In this document: one piece after another, positions 17,010 through 26,615 of the stretch
Layout: each line of letters begins with the position of its first letter
Numbering within the stretch: position 1 is the first letter of the stretch
Assembly: GCF_000009625.1 (NCBI RefSeq)
Contig: NC_002678.2
Span: forward strand, 558,001 to 622,000
Origin: Mesorhizobium japonicum MAFF 303099
GTDB taxonomy: Bacteria; Pseudomonadota; Alphaproteobacteria; Rhizobiales; Rhizobiaceae
DNA: 64,000 bases
Reading direction: 5' to 3'
Translations under genes and position numbers: made by a program
The notes under the pieces: generated by a model
Told to the model about the DNA's origin: nothing
The model's input: only the letters and a program-made list of their open reading frames with translations
Database searches by the model: none

Positions 17010-19805
17010 TTATTCAGCGTTTTCCGGACCTGCGTCGGGAGCTGATTCCGTACCGCCCTCGACGGTCTCTTCGCTTTCCTCGTCCGACTGCGGCTCGGAA
17101 ATCCGTTCGACCGAAACCACCTTCTCACCTTCGGCCGTGTTGAAGATGGTCACGCCCTTGGTGGCGCGGCTGGCGAAACGAATGCCGTTGACCGGCACCC
17201 GGATGACTGTGCCGCCATCCGACACCAGCATGATTTGATCGTCATTGCCGACCGGGAAGGTCGCCACCAGCCGGCCGATCTCGGCCGTCTTCGACACGTC
17301 GGTGGCGCGGATGCCCTTGCCGCCGCGGCCGGTCAGGCGGAAATCGTAGGACGACGAACGCTTGCCGTAGCCATATTCGGTCACCGTCAGCACATACTGC
17401 TCATGCGCCTTGAGGAACTCATAGCGTTCGTCTGAAAGCTCAGCCTCCTCGCCGATCTCCTCATTGGTCAGCGCGATCTCTTCCTCTTCGCCGTTAGCGC
17501 CAGCGGCAAGGCGGCGCTCGGCCGCTGCCCGCTTGAGGTAAGCGGCACGCTCTGCCGGCGACGCGTCCACATTCTCGATCACCGACATTGAGATGATGCG
17601 GTCGGTCTCGGCCATGGTGATGCCGCGCACGCCGACCGAGTTGCGGCTCTGGAAGACGCGCACATCGCCGACGGAGAAGCGGATGCACTGGCCGGAACTG
17701 GCGGTCAAGAGCACGTCGTCGTTGTCGGTGCAGGTCTCGACGCCGAGGATCTCGTCGCCTTCCTCCTCCAGCTTCATGGCGATCTTGCCGTTGCGGTTGA
17801 CCTGGACGAAATCGGACAGCTTGTTGCGGCGCACGGTGCCGCGCGTGGTGGCGAACATCACGTCGAGCTCGCCCCAGCTGGTCTCGTCCTCGGGCAGCGG
17901 CATGATGGTGGTGATGCGTTCGCCCTGCTCGAGCGGCAGCATGTTGATCAGCGCCTTGCCGCGTGACTGCGGATTGCCGATCGGCAGCCGCCAGACCTTT
18001 TCCTTGTAGACGATCCCGCGCGAGGAGAAGAACAGCACCGGCGTGTGCGTGTTGGCCACGAACAGCCTGGTCACGAAATCCTCTTCCTTGGTCGACATGC
18101 CGGAGCGGCCCTTGCCGCCGCGGCGCTGCGCCCGGTAGAGCGAAAGCGGCACACGCTTGATGTAGCCGGAATGGCTCACCGTCACGACCATGTCCTCGCG
18201 CTGGATCAGGTCCTCGTCTTCCATGTCGGCGCCGCCGTCGGTCAGCTCCGTGCGGCGCGGCGTGCCGAACTCGTCGCGCACGGCGGCAAGCTCGTCCTTG
18301 ACGATCTGCTGGACACGAGCTCGGGACGACAAAATGTCCAGATAATCAACGATTTCGGCGCCGATCGAGTTTAACTCGTCGGCGATCTCGTCGCGGCCGA
18401 GCGCGGTCAGGCGCTGCAGGCGCAGTTCGAGGATGGCGCGCGCCTGTTCCTCGGACAGATTGTAGGTGCCGTCCGCATTGATGCGGTGGCGCGGATCGTC
18501 GATCAGAAGGATCAGCGATTCGACATCACCGGCCGGCCAGCGCCGCTCCATCAACTGCTCGCGCGCCGTCTGCGGATCGGGCGCGGTGCGGATCAGCTTG
18601 ATGACCTCGTCGATATTGGCGACGGCGATGGCAAGACCCACCAACACATGGGCGCGGTCGCGCGCCTTGCGCAGCAGGAATTTCGTCCGCCTTGTGATGA
18701 CCTCTTCGCGGAAGGAGACGAACGCCTTCAGCATGTCGGTCAGGGTCAGCAGTTCCGGCTTGCCGCCATTCAGCGCCACCATATTGGCGCCGAAAGAGGT
18801 CTGCAGCGGCGTGAAGCGGTAAAGCTGGTTGAGGATGACGTCGGCGACGGCGTCGCGCTTCAGCTCGATGACGACACGGTAACCTTGGCGGTCGCTTTCG
18901 TCGCGGATGTCGGAAATGCCTTCGATGCGCTTGTCGCGCACCAGCTCGGCCATCTTCTCGATCATCGAGGCCTTGTTCACCTGGTAGGGAACCTCGGTGA
19001 TGATAATCGATTCACGGTCATTGCCGCGCTGTTCGATGTTGACCTTGCCGCGCATGACGATCGAGCCACGACCGGTCGAATAGGCGCTGTAGATACCGGA
19101 ACGGCCAAGCACAATGCCGCCGGTCGGGAAGTCGGGGCCTGGAATGATCTCCATCAGCGCCGGCAGGTCAATCGCCGGATTGTCGATGATGGCGATGGCG
19201 CCGTTGCAGACTTCGCCCAGATTGTGCGGCGGGATGTTGGTGGCCATGCCGACGGCGATGCCGCCGGAGCCGTTGACCAGCAGATTGGGAAAGCGCGCCG
19301 GCAGAACCTTCGGTTCGGTGTCCGAGGCATCATAAGTCTCCTGAAAATCGACCGTGTCCTTGTCGATGTCCTCCAAAAGCTCATGCGCGACCTTGGTCAG
19401 CCGCGATTCGGTGTAGCGCATGGCCGCCGGCGGGTCGCCGTCGATCGAGCCGAAATTGCCCTGCCCGTCGATCAGCGGCACGCGCAGCGACCAATCCTGC
19501 GCCATGCGCACCAAGGCGTCATAGATCGAGGCGTCGCCATGCGGATGGTATTTACCCATCACGTCGGCGACCGGGCGGGCCGACTTCACATATTTGCGGT
19601 TCCAGTGGTAACCGCTCTCATGCGCTGCATAGAGAATGCGGCGATGCACGGGCTTCAGGCCGTCGCGCACATCGGGCAGCGCACGGCTGACGATCACGCT
19701 CATGGCGTAAGAAAGATACGAGCTCTGCATCTCCTCGATAATGGAGATCGGCTCGATGCCGGTGGGGCCGCCGTCGGCGCCTCGCGGTGTCTTTTGGTCG
19801 GTCAA
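17010..19805 (-). CDS. gyrA: DNA gyrase subunit A
   Basis: Breakage-reunion subunit of gyrase, 931 residues, slightly longer than E. coli GyrA because of an acidic segment ([12 protein letters not shown] region) and a Glu/Ser-rich tail. Catalytic Tyr is in AAMRYTES (about residue 131). The quinolone region reads [12 protein letters not shown], with Ala where E. coli has Ser83 and Asp kept at 87. The GyrA box QRRGGKG needed for wrapping and negative supercoiling is present, followed by the six-bladed C-terminal domain. The start is TTG at 19805 (MTDQK), chosen by homology. A promoter-like pair lies 37-64 bases upstream. Confidence 0.97.
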   Translation of the reverse strand: MTDQKTPRGADGGPTGIEPISIIEEMQSSYLSYAMSVIVSRALPDVRDGLKPVHRRILYAAHESGYHWNRKYVKSARPVADVMGKYHPHGDASIYDALVRMAQDWSLRVPLIDGQGNFGSIDGDPPAAMRYTESRLTKVAHELLEDIDKDTVDFQETYDASDTEPKVLPARFPNLLVNGSGGIAVGMATNIPPHNLGEVCNGAIAIIDNPAIDLPALMEIIPGPDFPTGGIVLGRSGIYSAYSTGRGSIVMRGKVNIEQRGNDRESIIITEVPYQVNKASMIEKMAELVRDKRIEGISDIRDESDRQGYRVVIELKRDAVADVILNQLYRFTPLQTSFGANMVALNGGKPELLTLTDMLKAFVSFREEVITRRTKFLLRKARDRAHVLVGLAIAVANIDEVIKLIRTAPDPQTAREQLMERRWPAGDVESLILLIDDPRHRINADGTYNLSEEQARAILELRLQRLTALGRDEIADELNSIGAEIVDYLDILSSRARVQQIVKDELAAVRDEFGTPRRTELTDGGADMEDEDLIQREDMVVTVSHSGYIKRVPLSLYRAQRRGGKGRSGMSTKEEDFVTRLFVANTHTPVLFFSSRGIVYKEKVWRLPIGNPQSRGKALINMLPLEQGERITTIMPLPEDETSWGELDVMFATTRGTVRRNKLSDFVQVNRNGKIAMKLEEEGDEILGVETCTDNDDVLLTASSGQCIRFSVGDVRVFQSRNSVGVRGITMAETDRIISMSVIENVDASPAERAAYLKRAAAERRLAAGANGEEEEIALTNEEIGEEAELSDERYEFLKAHEQYVLTVTEYGYGKRSSSYDFRLTGRGGKGIRATDVSKTAEIGRLVATFPVGNDDQIMLVSDGGTVIRVPVNGIRFASRATKGVTIFNTAEGEKVVSVERISEPQSDEESEETVEGGTESAPDAGPENAE

Positions 19806-19841
19806 ATCGGATCACAATCTAATCAGGAATCACTGACCGCT

Positions 19842-19869
19842 TATATAGGAAGCAAGGCCGAAACTCCAA
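19842..19869 (-). promoter_or_regulatory. Putative sigma-70 promoter of gyrA
   Basis: On the minus strand TTGGAG (plus 19864-19869) is followed after 16 bases by TATATA (plus 19842-19847), 37 bases upstream of the gyrA TTG codon. Element match and spacing are good; no transcript evidence. Confidence 0.5.
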
Positions 19870-19937
19870 TGTTCGCGGCACTTTTCCAGTGTCATTTTTG
19901 ATGGTAATTTCAAAAGGATACCACTGATTGCGACGAT

Positions 19938-21719
19938 ATGGCCACGACGCTTTTCGCCGCCACAAGGCAAAAGCCGGCAATGGACCAACTTTCCCACGCG
20001 AAAGCCGCAAGCGCCATGAGTTGGCGCCGGTGGCTGCCTTTGCAGGCTCTGAGCGGCTGGCAGTTCAGTGATCTCAACGGTGATCTGATCGCCGGCCTGA
20101 CATTGGCGGCGATCGCCATTCCCGAGCAGATGGCAACGGCCCGGCTCGGCGGCTTTGCCCCCGAAATCGGTTTTTTCGCTTTTGTCGCCGGTTCGGTGGC
20201 GTTTGCCCTGTTCGGCGCCAATCGTCACCTCTCGGTTGGCGCGGATTCGACCATCACGCCGCTGTTCGCCGGCAGCCTGGCGCTGCTCGCCACATCCGGC
20301 TCGCCGCATTATCTGGCGCTGGCGGCCATGCTGGCACTGCTGGTCGGGCTGATCGTGACGCTCAGCGGCATCTTTCGCCTCGGCTGGATCGCCGATCTCC
20401 TGTCGGTGCCGGTTACGACAGGGTTCCTGGCCGGCATTGCCGTCCATATCATCGTTTCACAGATGCCCGGACTGCTCGGCCTGCCTGCCGAGAGTGGAGA
20501 AACCTTGCGGCGTGTCGGCGAGATCGCCGGCAATCTTCATCTCACCAATCCCTGGAGCCTGGGGCTCGGCCTCGGCGTGTTCGCGATCGTGTTCTGTTCG
20601 GAACGGATCAGCGCCCGCATCCCCGGCGCCTTGATCGGCATGGTGCTCGCCACGCTTGCGGTCGTCGTCTTCGGCCTCAGGGATCACGGCGTCGAGGTGC
20701 TTGGCGCTCTGCCAAACGGCCTGCCGGGCGCCTATTTGCCGGTGGCGAGCCTCGGCGATGTGCAAGCGCTCGTTCCGCTGGCGCTTCTGATCGCCATTGT
20801 CGTCATGGTGCAGACGGCCGCAACCTCGCGGTCCTTCGCCTCGCAACCGGACGCCTCGCCCGACGTCAACCGCGATTTCGTCGGCGTCGGTGCCGGCAGC
20901 ATTTTGTCGAGCCTGTTCGGCGCCTTTGCTGTCAATGCCAGCCCGCCGCGCACAGCCATCGTCTCCCAATCGGGTGGCCGCTCACAACTGTCCGGTCTCA
21001 TTGCCGCGGCCATCGTGCTGGCGCTCGGTGCCTTTGGCGGCGCCCTGCTCGCCAATGTTCCGCAGGCCGCCTTGGCCGGCGTCCTGATGTTCGTTGCCCA
21101 GCACATATTGCGCTGGAAGGTGTTCGCCGGTGTCTACCGGCAGGCGCCGGTCGAATTCGTGTTGATCCTGGTCACCACGGCGGCAATCGTCGTGTTGCCG
21201 ATCGCAACCGGGGTGGCGGTGGGCATCGGCCTGTCGCTGCTGCATGGCATATGGAGCGCGACGCGCACGGAACCGATCGAGCTCGAACAGGTGCCAGGCA
21301 CGTCCGTCTGGTGGCCTCCGGCCAAGCCCAGCGCTGGCGAACAACTCCCGGGCGTGCTGGTCGCGGCCTTCCAGGCGCCACTGTCCTTCGTCAATGCCGA
21401 CCGATTCAAGCGCGGTGTTTGCGACCTTGTAGATGCCAGGGACGAAACCGTGAAGCTGGTCGTGTTGGAGGCCAGCAACATCGTCGAAATCGACTACACC
21501 GCCGCACAGGCCCTGATCGACACCATCACCCATTGCCGCAAGGCGGGCGCGATCTTTGCCATCGCGCGCATGGAATCGCTGCGCGCCCAGGCGGCGCTTG
21601 CGCGGTTCGGCATCGCTGAAATGGTCGGCACGCAGCACATATTCCACAGCGTCGACGCGGCGATCAAATCGCTTGGTCCGGGCAAACAACAGCAGCAAGA
21701 ACAGGATGGAGTACCATGA
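19938..21719 (+). CDS. SulP-family anion transporter with STAS domain
   Basis: Inner-membrane anion transporter of the SulP family, up to 593 residues. The N-terminal half shows the signature LTLAAIAIPEQMATARLGG and about 10-12 helices (SVPVTTGFLAGIAVHI, VPQAALAGVLMFVAQHILRW). A cytoplasmic STAS domain occupies roughly 440-570, with VVLEASNIVEIDYTAAQALI. Substrate may be sulfate, bicarbonate or another anion. The start is uncertain: ATG at 19938 and ATG at 19980 both lack a strong ribosome site. It overlaps the next gene by 4 bases (ATGA), indicating translational coupling with a ParB-like protein. Confidence 0.88.
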   Translation: MATTLFAATRQKPAMDQLSHAKAASAMSWRRWLPLQALSGWQFSDLNGDLIAGLTLAAIAIPEQMATARLGGFAPEIGFFAFVAGSVAFALFGANRHLSVGADSTITPLFAGSLALLATSGSPHYLALAAMLALLVGLIVTLSGIFRLGWIADLLSVPVTTGFLAGIAVHIIVSQMPGLLGLPAESGETLRRVGEIAGNLHLTNPWSLGLGLGVFAIVFCSERISARIPGALIGMVLATLAVVVFGLRDHGVEVLGALPNGLPGAYLPVASLGDVQALVPLALLIAIVVMVQTAATSRSFASQPDASPDVNRDFVGVGAGSILSSLFGAFAVNASPPRTAIVSQSGGRSQLSGLIAAAIVLALGAFGGALLANVPQAALAGVLMFVAQHILRWKVFAGVYRQAPVEFVLILVTTAAIVVLPIATGVAVGIGLSLLHGIWSATRTEPIELEQVPGTSVWWPPAKPSAGEQLPGVLVAAFQAPLSFVNADRFKRGVCDLVDARDETVKLVVLEASNIVEIDYTAAQALIDTITHCRKAGAIFAIARMESLRAQAALARFGIAEMVGTQHIFHSVDAAIKSLGPGKQQQQEQDGVP

Positions 21720-22339
21720 TCGACCCGCGAGAACCCATTGTCACGCCGGTTCCCGTCGAGGAATTGAGGCCGACGCAGATAACGGTCGGCATGCGGGAAG
21801 TTGCATTGAAGCGCCAGATGATCCGGGAGCAGGACGCCAAGAAGAAGACCGGCGCTTTTCTCGGCAAACACATGGTGCCGGTCGTATTGGGTCCCAAGAA
21901 TCGCAACTACGTCACCGATCACCATCACCTCGCCCGCGCCCTGCTCGAGGAAGGTGTCAAGGACGTGCTGGTGACCGTGATCAGCGACCTGTCCGCGCTC
22001 GACAAGGACACGTTTCTTTTCGTGCTCGATAACAGAGGCTGGATGCACCCGTTCGATGAGAGCGGCCGGCGCCGCGATTACTCGGCAATCCCGAAGACAA
22101 TCGGCGAGCTGATCGATGATCCTTACCGGAGCATGGCGGGCGAACTGCGCCGGATGGGCGGCTTTGCCAAGGACACGACGCCGTTCAGCGAATTCATCTG
22201 GGCGGATTTCCTTCGTCGGCGCATCGATCGCAACGCGGTTGCGAAGAACTTCGACAAGGCGATGAAAGAGGCACTCAGCCTAGCCAAGGGCAAGGACGCG
22301 GACTATCTGCCGGGCTGGTGCGGCCCGACCTCGGACTGA
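21716..22339 (+). CDS. ParB-like nuclease-fold protein (ParBc_2 type) coupled to SulP
   Basis: 207-residue soluble protein resembling the ParBc_2 group of the ParB/Srx fold. The N-terminal block VEELRPTQITVGMREVALKR is followed by LGKHMVPVVLGPKNRNYVTDHHHLARAL, the segment that in this fold carries the nucleotide or phosphate-binding residues (DHHH). A C-terminal helical region follows. It lacks the helix-turn-helix of true ParB, so a role in chromosome partition is unlikely. The 4-base overlap with the SulP gene suggests a shared job, for example sensing or modifying in response to the transported anion; that is inference. Confidence 0.75.
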   Translation: MIDPREPIVTPVPVEELRPTQITVGMREVALKRQMIREQDAKKKTGAFLGKHMVPVVLGPKNRNYVTDHHHLARALLEEGVKDVLVTVISDLSALDKDTFLFVLDNRGWMHPFDESGRRRDYSAIPKTIGELIDDPYRSMAGELRRMGGFAKDTTPFSEFIWADFLRRRIDRNAVAKNFDKAMKEALSLAKGKDADYLPGWCGPTSD

Positions 22340-22352
22340 GCCTGCCTCGGCC

Positions 22353-22440
22353 TAATGCATGTCGCCCAAAAGTGACCTCGGTTTTGGGAGAACAACATGC
22401 ATAAAAACAAAACCTAAAGCGCGTCTCGACGCGCTTTAGG
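22353..22440 (+). repeat. Two-hairpin intergenic repeat, copy B
   Basis: Hairpin one: TGCATGTCG at 22356-22364 pairs with CAACATGCA at 22394-22402 (one mismatch), enclosing CCCAAAA (22365-22371) and TTTTGGG (22382-22388). Hairpin two: a perfect 13-base pair of arms, 22413-22425 and 22428-22440, with a 2-base centre. The second hairpin overlaps the 3' end of the AraC gene and supplies its last codons and stop. Confidence 0.85.
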
Positions 22441-23280
22441 CGCGCGTATGACGGTGCGGCCCGATCGGCTGGCGCGATAATCGCCCGGCGTCTCGCCCAT
22501 GACCCGTCGAAACCGGCGGTTGAACGTCGACAGGTCGTTGAAGCCGGCATCGAAGGCGATCGCCGAGACCGCATCATCCGACAGGCGCAGCTGCACCGCT
22601 GCCCGGTGCAAGCGGGTCTTGAGCAAGAACTGGTAGGGCGTCATGCCGGCAACCTGCCGGAAAATGCGCAGGAAATGATAGGGACTGGTCGCCGTCTCAT
22701 CCGCCAGCGTCGACAGCGAAACCGGCCCGTCGGCATCCAGTTCGATCCGTCGCACGGCTTCGGCCACCCGTTTCTGGTCGCGGCGGCTAGGTCCGCGCCT
22801 GATGGACGTGGCGCCGGAAATCGTGGCCACAGCGGCAGCAGCAATGCGCACACCGAGTTCCTCGAAGGCCTCGCTGTCGCCCGTCTCCCGCGCGGCTTCC
22901 GCCTCAGCCAACAAAGGCGCCAGGGCCGGCAAGGGCGGCAGGCGCGGGGCTTCGAAGGCAAGCGTGCTCGCGCCCGGCACACCGGCGACGATCCGTTCCA
23001 TGTAGGCAGGTTTGAAATGGAACGAGAGACAGCGATCGCCGCTGCCATGCTCATGCCCGCATTCATAGCAGGTGCCGGAATTGCCGAGCAGCAGCGCGCC
23101 CGGCGCCAGCATGGCGGTGCCTTGCTGCGCGCGGTAACGGAACGTGCCGCTGGTGACCGCCGCAACACAGAACTCCTGATGGGCTTCCTCGAACGGCCGG
23201 TCGCCCGCCCCGGCCGTGCAGATCACATCCGCCACATGCCAGCCGGGTCCGAATGCCAGAGTGCGGGTCGTCGCTATCAT
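22414..23280 (-). CDS. AraC-family transcriptional regulator
   Basis: 288 residues: an N-terminal cupin-type sensor domain (about 1-120; AMLAPGALLLGNSG and CYECGHEH, with several Cys/His) and a C-terminal pair of helix-turn-helices (about 165-270; LSTLADETATSPYHFLRIFRQVAGMTPYQFLLKTRL and AIAFDAGFNDLSTFNRRFRRVMGETPGDYR in consecutive blocks). The last residues, PKARRDAL, and the TAG stop are encoded within repeat copy B, so the element has become part of the gene. It is divergent from the lipocalin-like gene at 23366 with an 85-base spacer, which is a plausible target. Confidence 0.9.
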   Translation of the reverse strand: MIATTRTLAFGPGWHVADVICTAGAGDRPFEEAHQEFCVAAVTSGTFRYRAQQGTAMLAPGALLLGNSGTCYECGHEHGSGDRCLSFHFKPAYMERIVAGVPGASTLAFEAPRLPPLPALAPLLAEAEAARETGDSEAFEELGVRIAAAAVATISGATSIRRGPSRRDQKRVAEAVRRIELDADGPVSLSTLADETATSPYHFLRIFRQVAGMTPYQFLLKTRLHRAAVQLRLSDDAVSAIAFDAGFNDLSTFNRRFRRVMGETPGDYRASRSGRTVIRAPKARRDAL

Positions 23281-23365
23281 GGCCGAAACATAGCAATTTT
23301 TCCCAAGCCCAGAACCCCGTCAGCGCCTACTCCTCGCGGTCTCCTGACAGAAAGAGACCGCAGTC

Positions 23366-23896
23366 ATGTTCGACCCTTTTGCCGAAGCCCTGCACAGTCC
23401 CGGCCCGATCCGCGGGCTTGCAGAAAAACTGAACCTTTACGGCCGCTTCGTCGGCGCCTGGACGTTTGAGGCCTCACGCCACCTCGACGACGGCACCGTG
23501 CTGAGCGGGCGTGGCGAGGTGCACTTCGGCTGGGTGCTCGAAGGTCGCGCCATCCAGGACGTCTGGATCCTGCCCGCGCGGAACACCGATTCCCAGCCCT
23601 CCCTGGGCAAGTGGACGTTCTACGGCACGACGCTGCGCGTCTATGATCCCGGCGCCGACGCCTGGCACATTTTCTGGAGCGATCCGCGCAATCAGTATTT
23701 CAGCCGCCAGCTCGGCCAGGCCGAGGGCGACGCGATCGTGCAGGTCGGCGCCGACGGCACGGGTTCCTCGGTGCGCTGGAGCTTTTCGCGGATCACCGAA
23801 AATTCCTTCCGCTGGCTTGGCGAGCGCTCGCACGACAATGGCGCGACATGGCGGCTGGAGGTCGAGTTCCTGGCGCGGCGCGTTGCAACAGCCTGA
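23366..23896 (+). CDS. Lipocalin-like/DUF1579-type hypothetical protein
   Basis: 176-residue soluble protein without a signal peptide. Alternating beta pattern with FVGAWTFEASRHLDDGTVLSG, EVHFGWVLEGRAIQDVW, and RWSFSRITENSFRWLGERS is reminiscent of DUF1579 and heme/lipid-binding beta-barrel proteins that appear beside regulators. Its start follows a purine-rich GAAAGAGACC region. Divergent AraC gene suggests regulation by that protein. I cannot assign an activity. Confidence 0.7.
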   Translation: MFDPFAEALHSPGPIRGLAEKLNLYGRFVGAWTFEASRHLDDGTVLSGRGEVHFGWVLEGRAIQDVWILPARNTDSQPSLGKWTFYGTTLRVYDPGADAWHIFWSDPRNQYFSRQLGQAEGDAIVQVGADGTGSSVRWSFSRITENSFRWLGERSHDNGATWRLEVEFLARRVATA

Positions 23897-24149
23897 ACCA
23901 GCAACCTTTGTAACGATGGAGAAAACCACGTCGATCATATCTTGATCAGTGTCCGCGACGCCATTTCCTGATTGTACGCATGAGAAATCCCTTCCGCCCG
24001 GCCCGCGTGGGCAGATTCCATGTCGAACTTTTCAGAAATGGCGCGCTGGCTTGGCCGGCCCGATTGTGAAAAAGAAACTGCTGAGCCGACGCGCGTATTG
24101 AATCGGCGACGGGCGACGATATAGGGTCGCCCAAGGCGGGGTTTTTCCA

Positions 24150-25277
24150 ATGGCCAAGAACGCCGAGATTGAAATTCTGCGCGCGATCTCCATCCTCATG
24201 GTGATCACTGCGCACGTTCCCTTCATACTGTCTTGGGAATCTGCGTATTGGTGGCCTGTATTCAGGGTAGCTAATTTTTGGGCGGGCGTGGATATATTCT
24301 TCGCGATATCGGGATTTGTGGTCACTGCCACTCTACTGCGCCATATCCGGTCTGAAACGCCCTTCACCGCCTTGAAGTCGTTTTGGATTCGGCGTTTCTT
24401 TCGTCTCGTTCCGTTGTCCTGGATGACTTTGGCTCTCTCGATAGTGTTGGCCGCCACCTGGAACGGGTTCGGCTTTTTCGGCAGCCCGCAGAACAATTTC
24501 TACGACGCTGTGGCTGTTGTGATCTACGTCCAGAACTGGCACTTTTTCCAATGCCTGTCAGCCGGCTGGAAGATATGCGGCATCAACCTTCATTTTTGGT
24601 CGCTGTCCTTGGAAGAACAGTTCTATATCGCCCTTCCGCTGGTGTTCATCTTCTCGCGTAAGTGGCTTGCAGCGATCTGTGCTCTCCTCATCGTCATCCA
24701 GTTTCCGCTTTACCGACCCAACACCTCATGGCTTTGGATCACGCGGACCGATGCCATCTCATGGGGCGTCCTGATCGCGCTGTTTTCGCAGCATGCCGAC
24801 TATTGGCGACTGGCTCCCACCATCTTTCGCCACCGCCACATCGGTCTTCTCTTTGCGGCGCTCGCCATCACCGCCATTTGTTTCCTGTCGGGCGGACTGA
24901 TCGTTTCGTTCTATGTCGGGTTGATAGCTCTGCTGACTGGCGTACTGGTCTGGATCGCCTCCTATGATCGAGGCTACCTGTTCCGGAACGCAAAAGACCA
25001 ACGCCTGCTGCTTTGGATCGGCAATCGCTCCTACGCCATCTACCTTTTGCATTCCATAGCCTTCAGGCTGGTCAAAGAGGGCTGCGCCCGCTACGCCGGC
25101 AGTGCGGACGCCATCCGGAACTCGGCGCATTCCGTTGTCATTCTGGCGGGGGGGCTCATCCTCACTGCCGCCATCGCCGAGATCGCGTGCCGCCTCGTCG
25201 AAGCCCCATTCCAGACAAAGGGACGAGCCATGGCGCAGCGGATAGGTGCGCCAGCGACTGTTGCCGTCCCGACTTAG
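24150..25277 (+). CDS. Acyltransferase-3 family membrane protein (OafA/YrhL-like)
   Basis: 375-residue integral membrane O-acyltransferase with about 10 helices. It begins with the family motif EIEILRAISILMVITAH (His thought to be catalytic), has FWIRRFFRLVPLSW with the R-x10-type arginine block, and ends in YLLHSIAFRLVKE and LVEAPF. These enzymes acetylate or acylate surface sugars such as O-antigen, exopolysaccharide or Nod factor; the target here is unknown as no polysaccharide genes are nearby. Local base composition is visibly less GC-rich than flanking genes (for example 24240-24330), which may indicate acquisition by transfer. Start has GGCGGGG about 8 bases upstream. Confidence 0.88.
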   Translation: MAKNAEIEILRAISILMVITAHVPFILSWESAYWWPVFRVANFWAGVDIFFAISGFVVTATLLRHIRSETPFTALKSFWIRRFFRLVPLSWMTLALSIVLAATWNGFGFFGSPQNNFYDAVAVVIYVQNWHFFQCLSAGWKICGINLHFWSLSLEEQFYIALPLVFIFSRKWLAAICALLIVIQFPLYRPNTSWLWITRTDAISWGVLIALFSQHADYWRLAPTIFRHRHIGLLFAALAITAICFLSGGLIVSFYVGLIALLTGVLVWIASYDRGYLFRNAKDQRLLLWIGNRSYAIYLLHSIAFRLVKEGCARYAGSADAIRNSAHSVVILAGGLILTAAIAEIACRLVEAPFQTKGRAMAQRIGAPATVAVPT

Positions 25278-25494
25278 TTCCAAGGCCTAACGGCCGCAAC
25301 ATTGTGTCGCCGATTGGCCGGCATCGGATGAAGCTGTTTGCCTTGGCGACCCTGACTGCTATCGCCTCGAGGCCTATTTCGGCGCTGCCGGCCAACCCTG
25401 TTGAGCTTCGCAGTTTCGCGGTCAAGACAGTTCCCACTGACCGGGCTTTGCTCTACCAATGCGGAGCGGGCTCGGCCCGGTGGGAGGGTCAGCG

Positions 25495-26124
25495 ATGCCG
25501 AGTTTCGACAGCCTGTTCAATGCCTTCGTCACCATTCTCGTGACCATCGATCCGCCCGGCCTGGCGCCGCTGTTCCTCGCCGTGACCCGCGGCATGAACC
25601 GCGAGGAGCGCCAGCAGGTGTCGGTCCGCGCCTCGGTCATCGGCTTCCTGGTGATGGCGTTGTTCGCGGTTGCCGGCGCCTCGATCCTGTCGGTGTTCGG
25701 CATCACGCTGCCGGCATTCCGGGTTGCCGGCGGTTTCCTGCTGTTCTTCATCGCCTTCGAAATGGTCTTCGAGCGGCGCCAGGACCGCAAGGAGAAGATC
25801 GGAGACGTCGCCATTACCAAGGACATGATCCACAACATCGCCGCCTTCCCGCTGGCGATCCCGCTGATCGCCGGCCCCGGTGCGATTTCAGCGACCGTGC
25901 TGCTTTCCGGCTCGTTTCAGGGCTTTGCCGCGCAGGCAGCCCTTGTCGGCATCATCTTCGTCTGCCTCGCCATCACCTACCTGGTGTTCGTGCTGTCGGA
26001 ACGCATCGATCGCATCCTCGGCCAGACCGGCCGCTCGATCCTGACCCGCCTGCTCGGCGTCATCTTGGCGGCGCTGGCCGTGCAGTTCGTGGCCGACGGC
26101 ATCAAGGCGCTGATGGCGGGGTGA
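25495..26124 (+). CDS. MarC-family integral membrane protein
   Basis: 209-residue membrane protein with about six helices (opening SLFNAFVTILVTIDPPGLAPLFLAVT, the conserved DPPGxxP motif, then AAFPLAIPLIAGPGAISATVLL). MarC/UPF0056 proteins were named from the mar region of E. coli, but their transport role is not established. The ATG at 25495 has GGGAGG 7-8 bases upstream and was preferred over an open extension. It converges on osmC-like gene 26153 with a palindrome in the 28-base gap. Confidence 0.92.
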   Translation: MPSFDSLFNAFVTILVTIDPPGLAPLFLAVTRGMNREERQQVSVRASVIGFLVMALFAVAGASILSVFGITLPAFRVAGGFLLFFIAFEMVFERRQDRKEKIGDVAITKDMIHNIAAFPLAIPLIAGPGAISATVLLSGSFQGFAAQAALVGIIFVCLAITYLVFVLSERIDRILGQTGRSILTRLLGVILAALAVQFVADGIKALMAG

Positions 26125-26144
26125 ACGGCAGTCCCTACTGCCGT
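26125..26144. terminator. Hairpin between convergent marC-like and osmC-like genes
   Basis: ACGGCAGT at 26125-26132 and ACTGCCGT at 26137-26144 form a perfect 8-bp stem with a 4-base loop, starting right after the MarC stop codon. Position between convergent genes suggests a shared terminator, but neither side has a clear T run. Confidence 0.45.
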
Positions 26145-26152
26145 ACTGCCCT

Positions 26153-26578
26153 TCACTTCGCCGCCGTATCGATCACCTCGAAATCATGCGTGATCGTCGC
26201 CGTCTTGGCCATCATTGCGGAGGCCGAGCAGTATTTTTCAATCGAAAGATTGATCGCGCGCTGAACCTTGTCGGACGACAGCGCCCTGCCCTTGACGATG
26301 AAATGCATATGGATGCGGGTGAACACCTTTGGGTCGGTCTCGGCCCGGTCGGCGTCGAGTTCGACGACGCAGTCCTCGACCGCCTCGCGACCCTTTTCCA
26401 GTATATGCACGACATCATAGGCCGAGCAGCCGCCGGTGCCGATCAGCACCAGTTCCATCGGGCTCGGGCCTGGCGTCTTGCCATCAGGGCCGGATGCCGT
26501 TCCCAGCACCAGCTTGTGGCCGCTGCCGGACTCGCCGATGAAGGTGCGCTCTTCGACCCACTTTATCCGTGCCTTCAC
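26153..26578 (-). CDS. OsmC/YhfA-family protein
   Basis: 141-residue OsmC-like protein. KVRWVEERTF-like start, LVLIGTGGCSAYDVVHILEKGR containing the resolving or nucleophilic Cys, and CSASAMMAKTATITHDFEV with the second Cys. OsmC members reduce organic hydroperoxides through a Cys pair; the YhfA branch is less well characterised. Start is GTG at 26578 with AAGGAC upstream. Separated from ssb by a terminator. Confidence 0.88.
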   Translation of the reverse strand: MKARIKWVEERTFIGESGSGHKLVLGTASGPDGKTPGPSPMELVLIGTGGCSAYDVVHILEKGREAVEDCVVELDADRAETDPKVFTRIHMHFIVKGRALSSDKVQRAINLSIEKYCSASAMMAKTATITHDFEVIDTAAK

Positions 26579-26615
26579 CGCTTTGTCCTTTCAGTCCTTT
26601 GATCCCAAATCAACA

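Noticed and set aside
21716..22339. True chromosome-partition ParB
   Set aside because: No helix-turn-helix or ParA-interaction N-terminus, and no parA or parS nearby.
23935..24150. Possible short minus-strand gene before the acyltransferase
   Set aside because: No ribosome site and no recognisable pattern; probably chance.
25328..25543. Possible 71-residue exported peptide before and into marC
   Set aside because: It starts with a signal-like stretch but has no convincing ribosome site and overlaps the marC start by about 50 bases.
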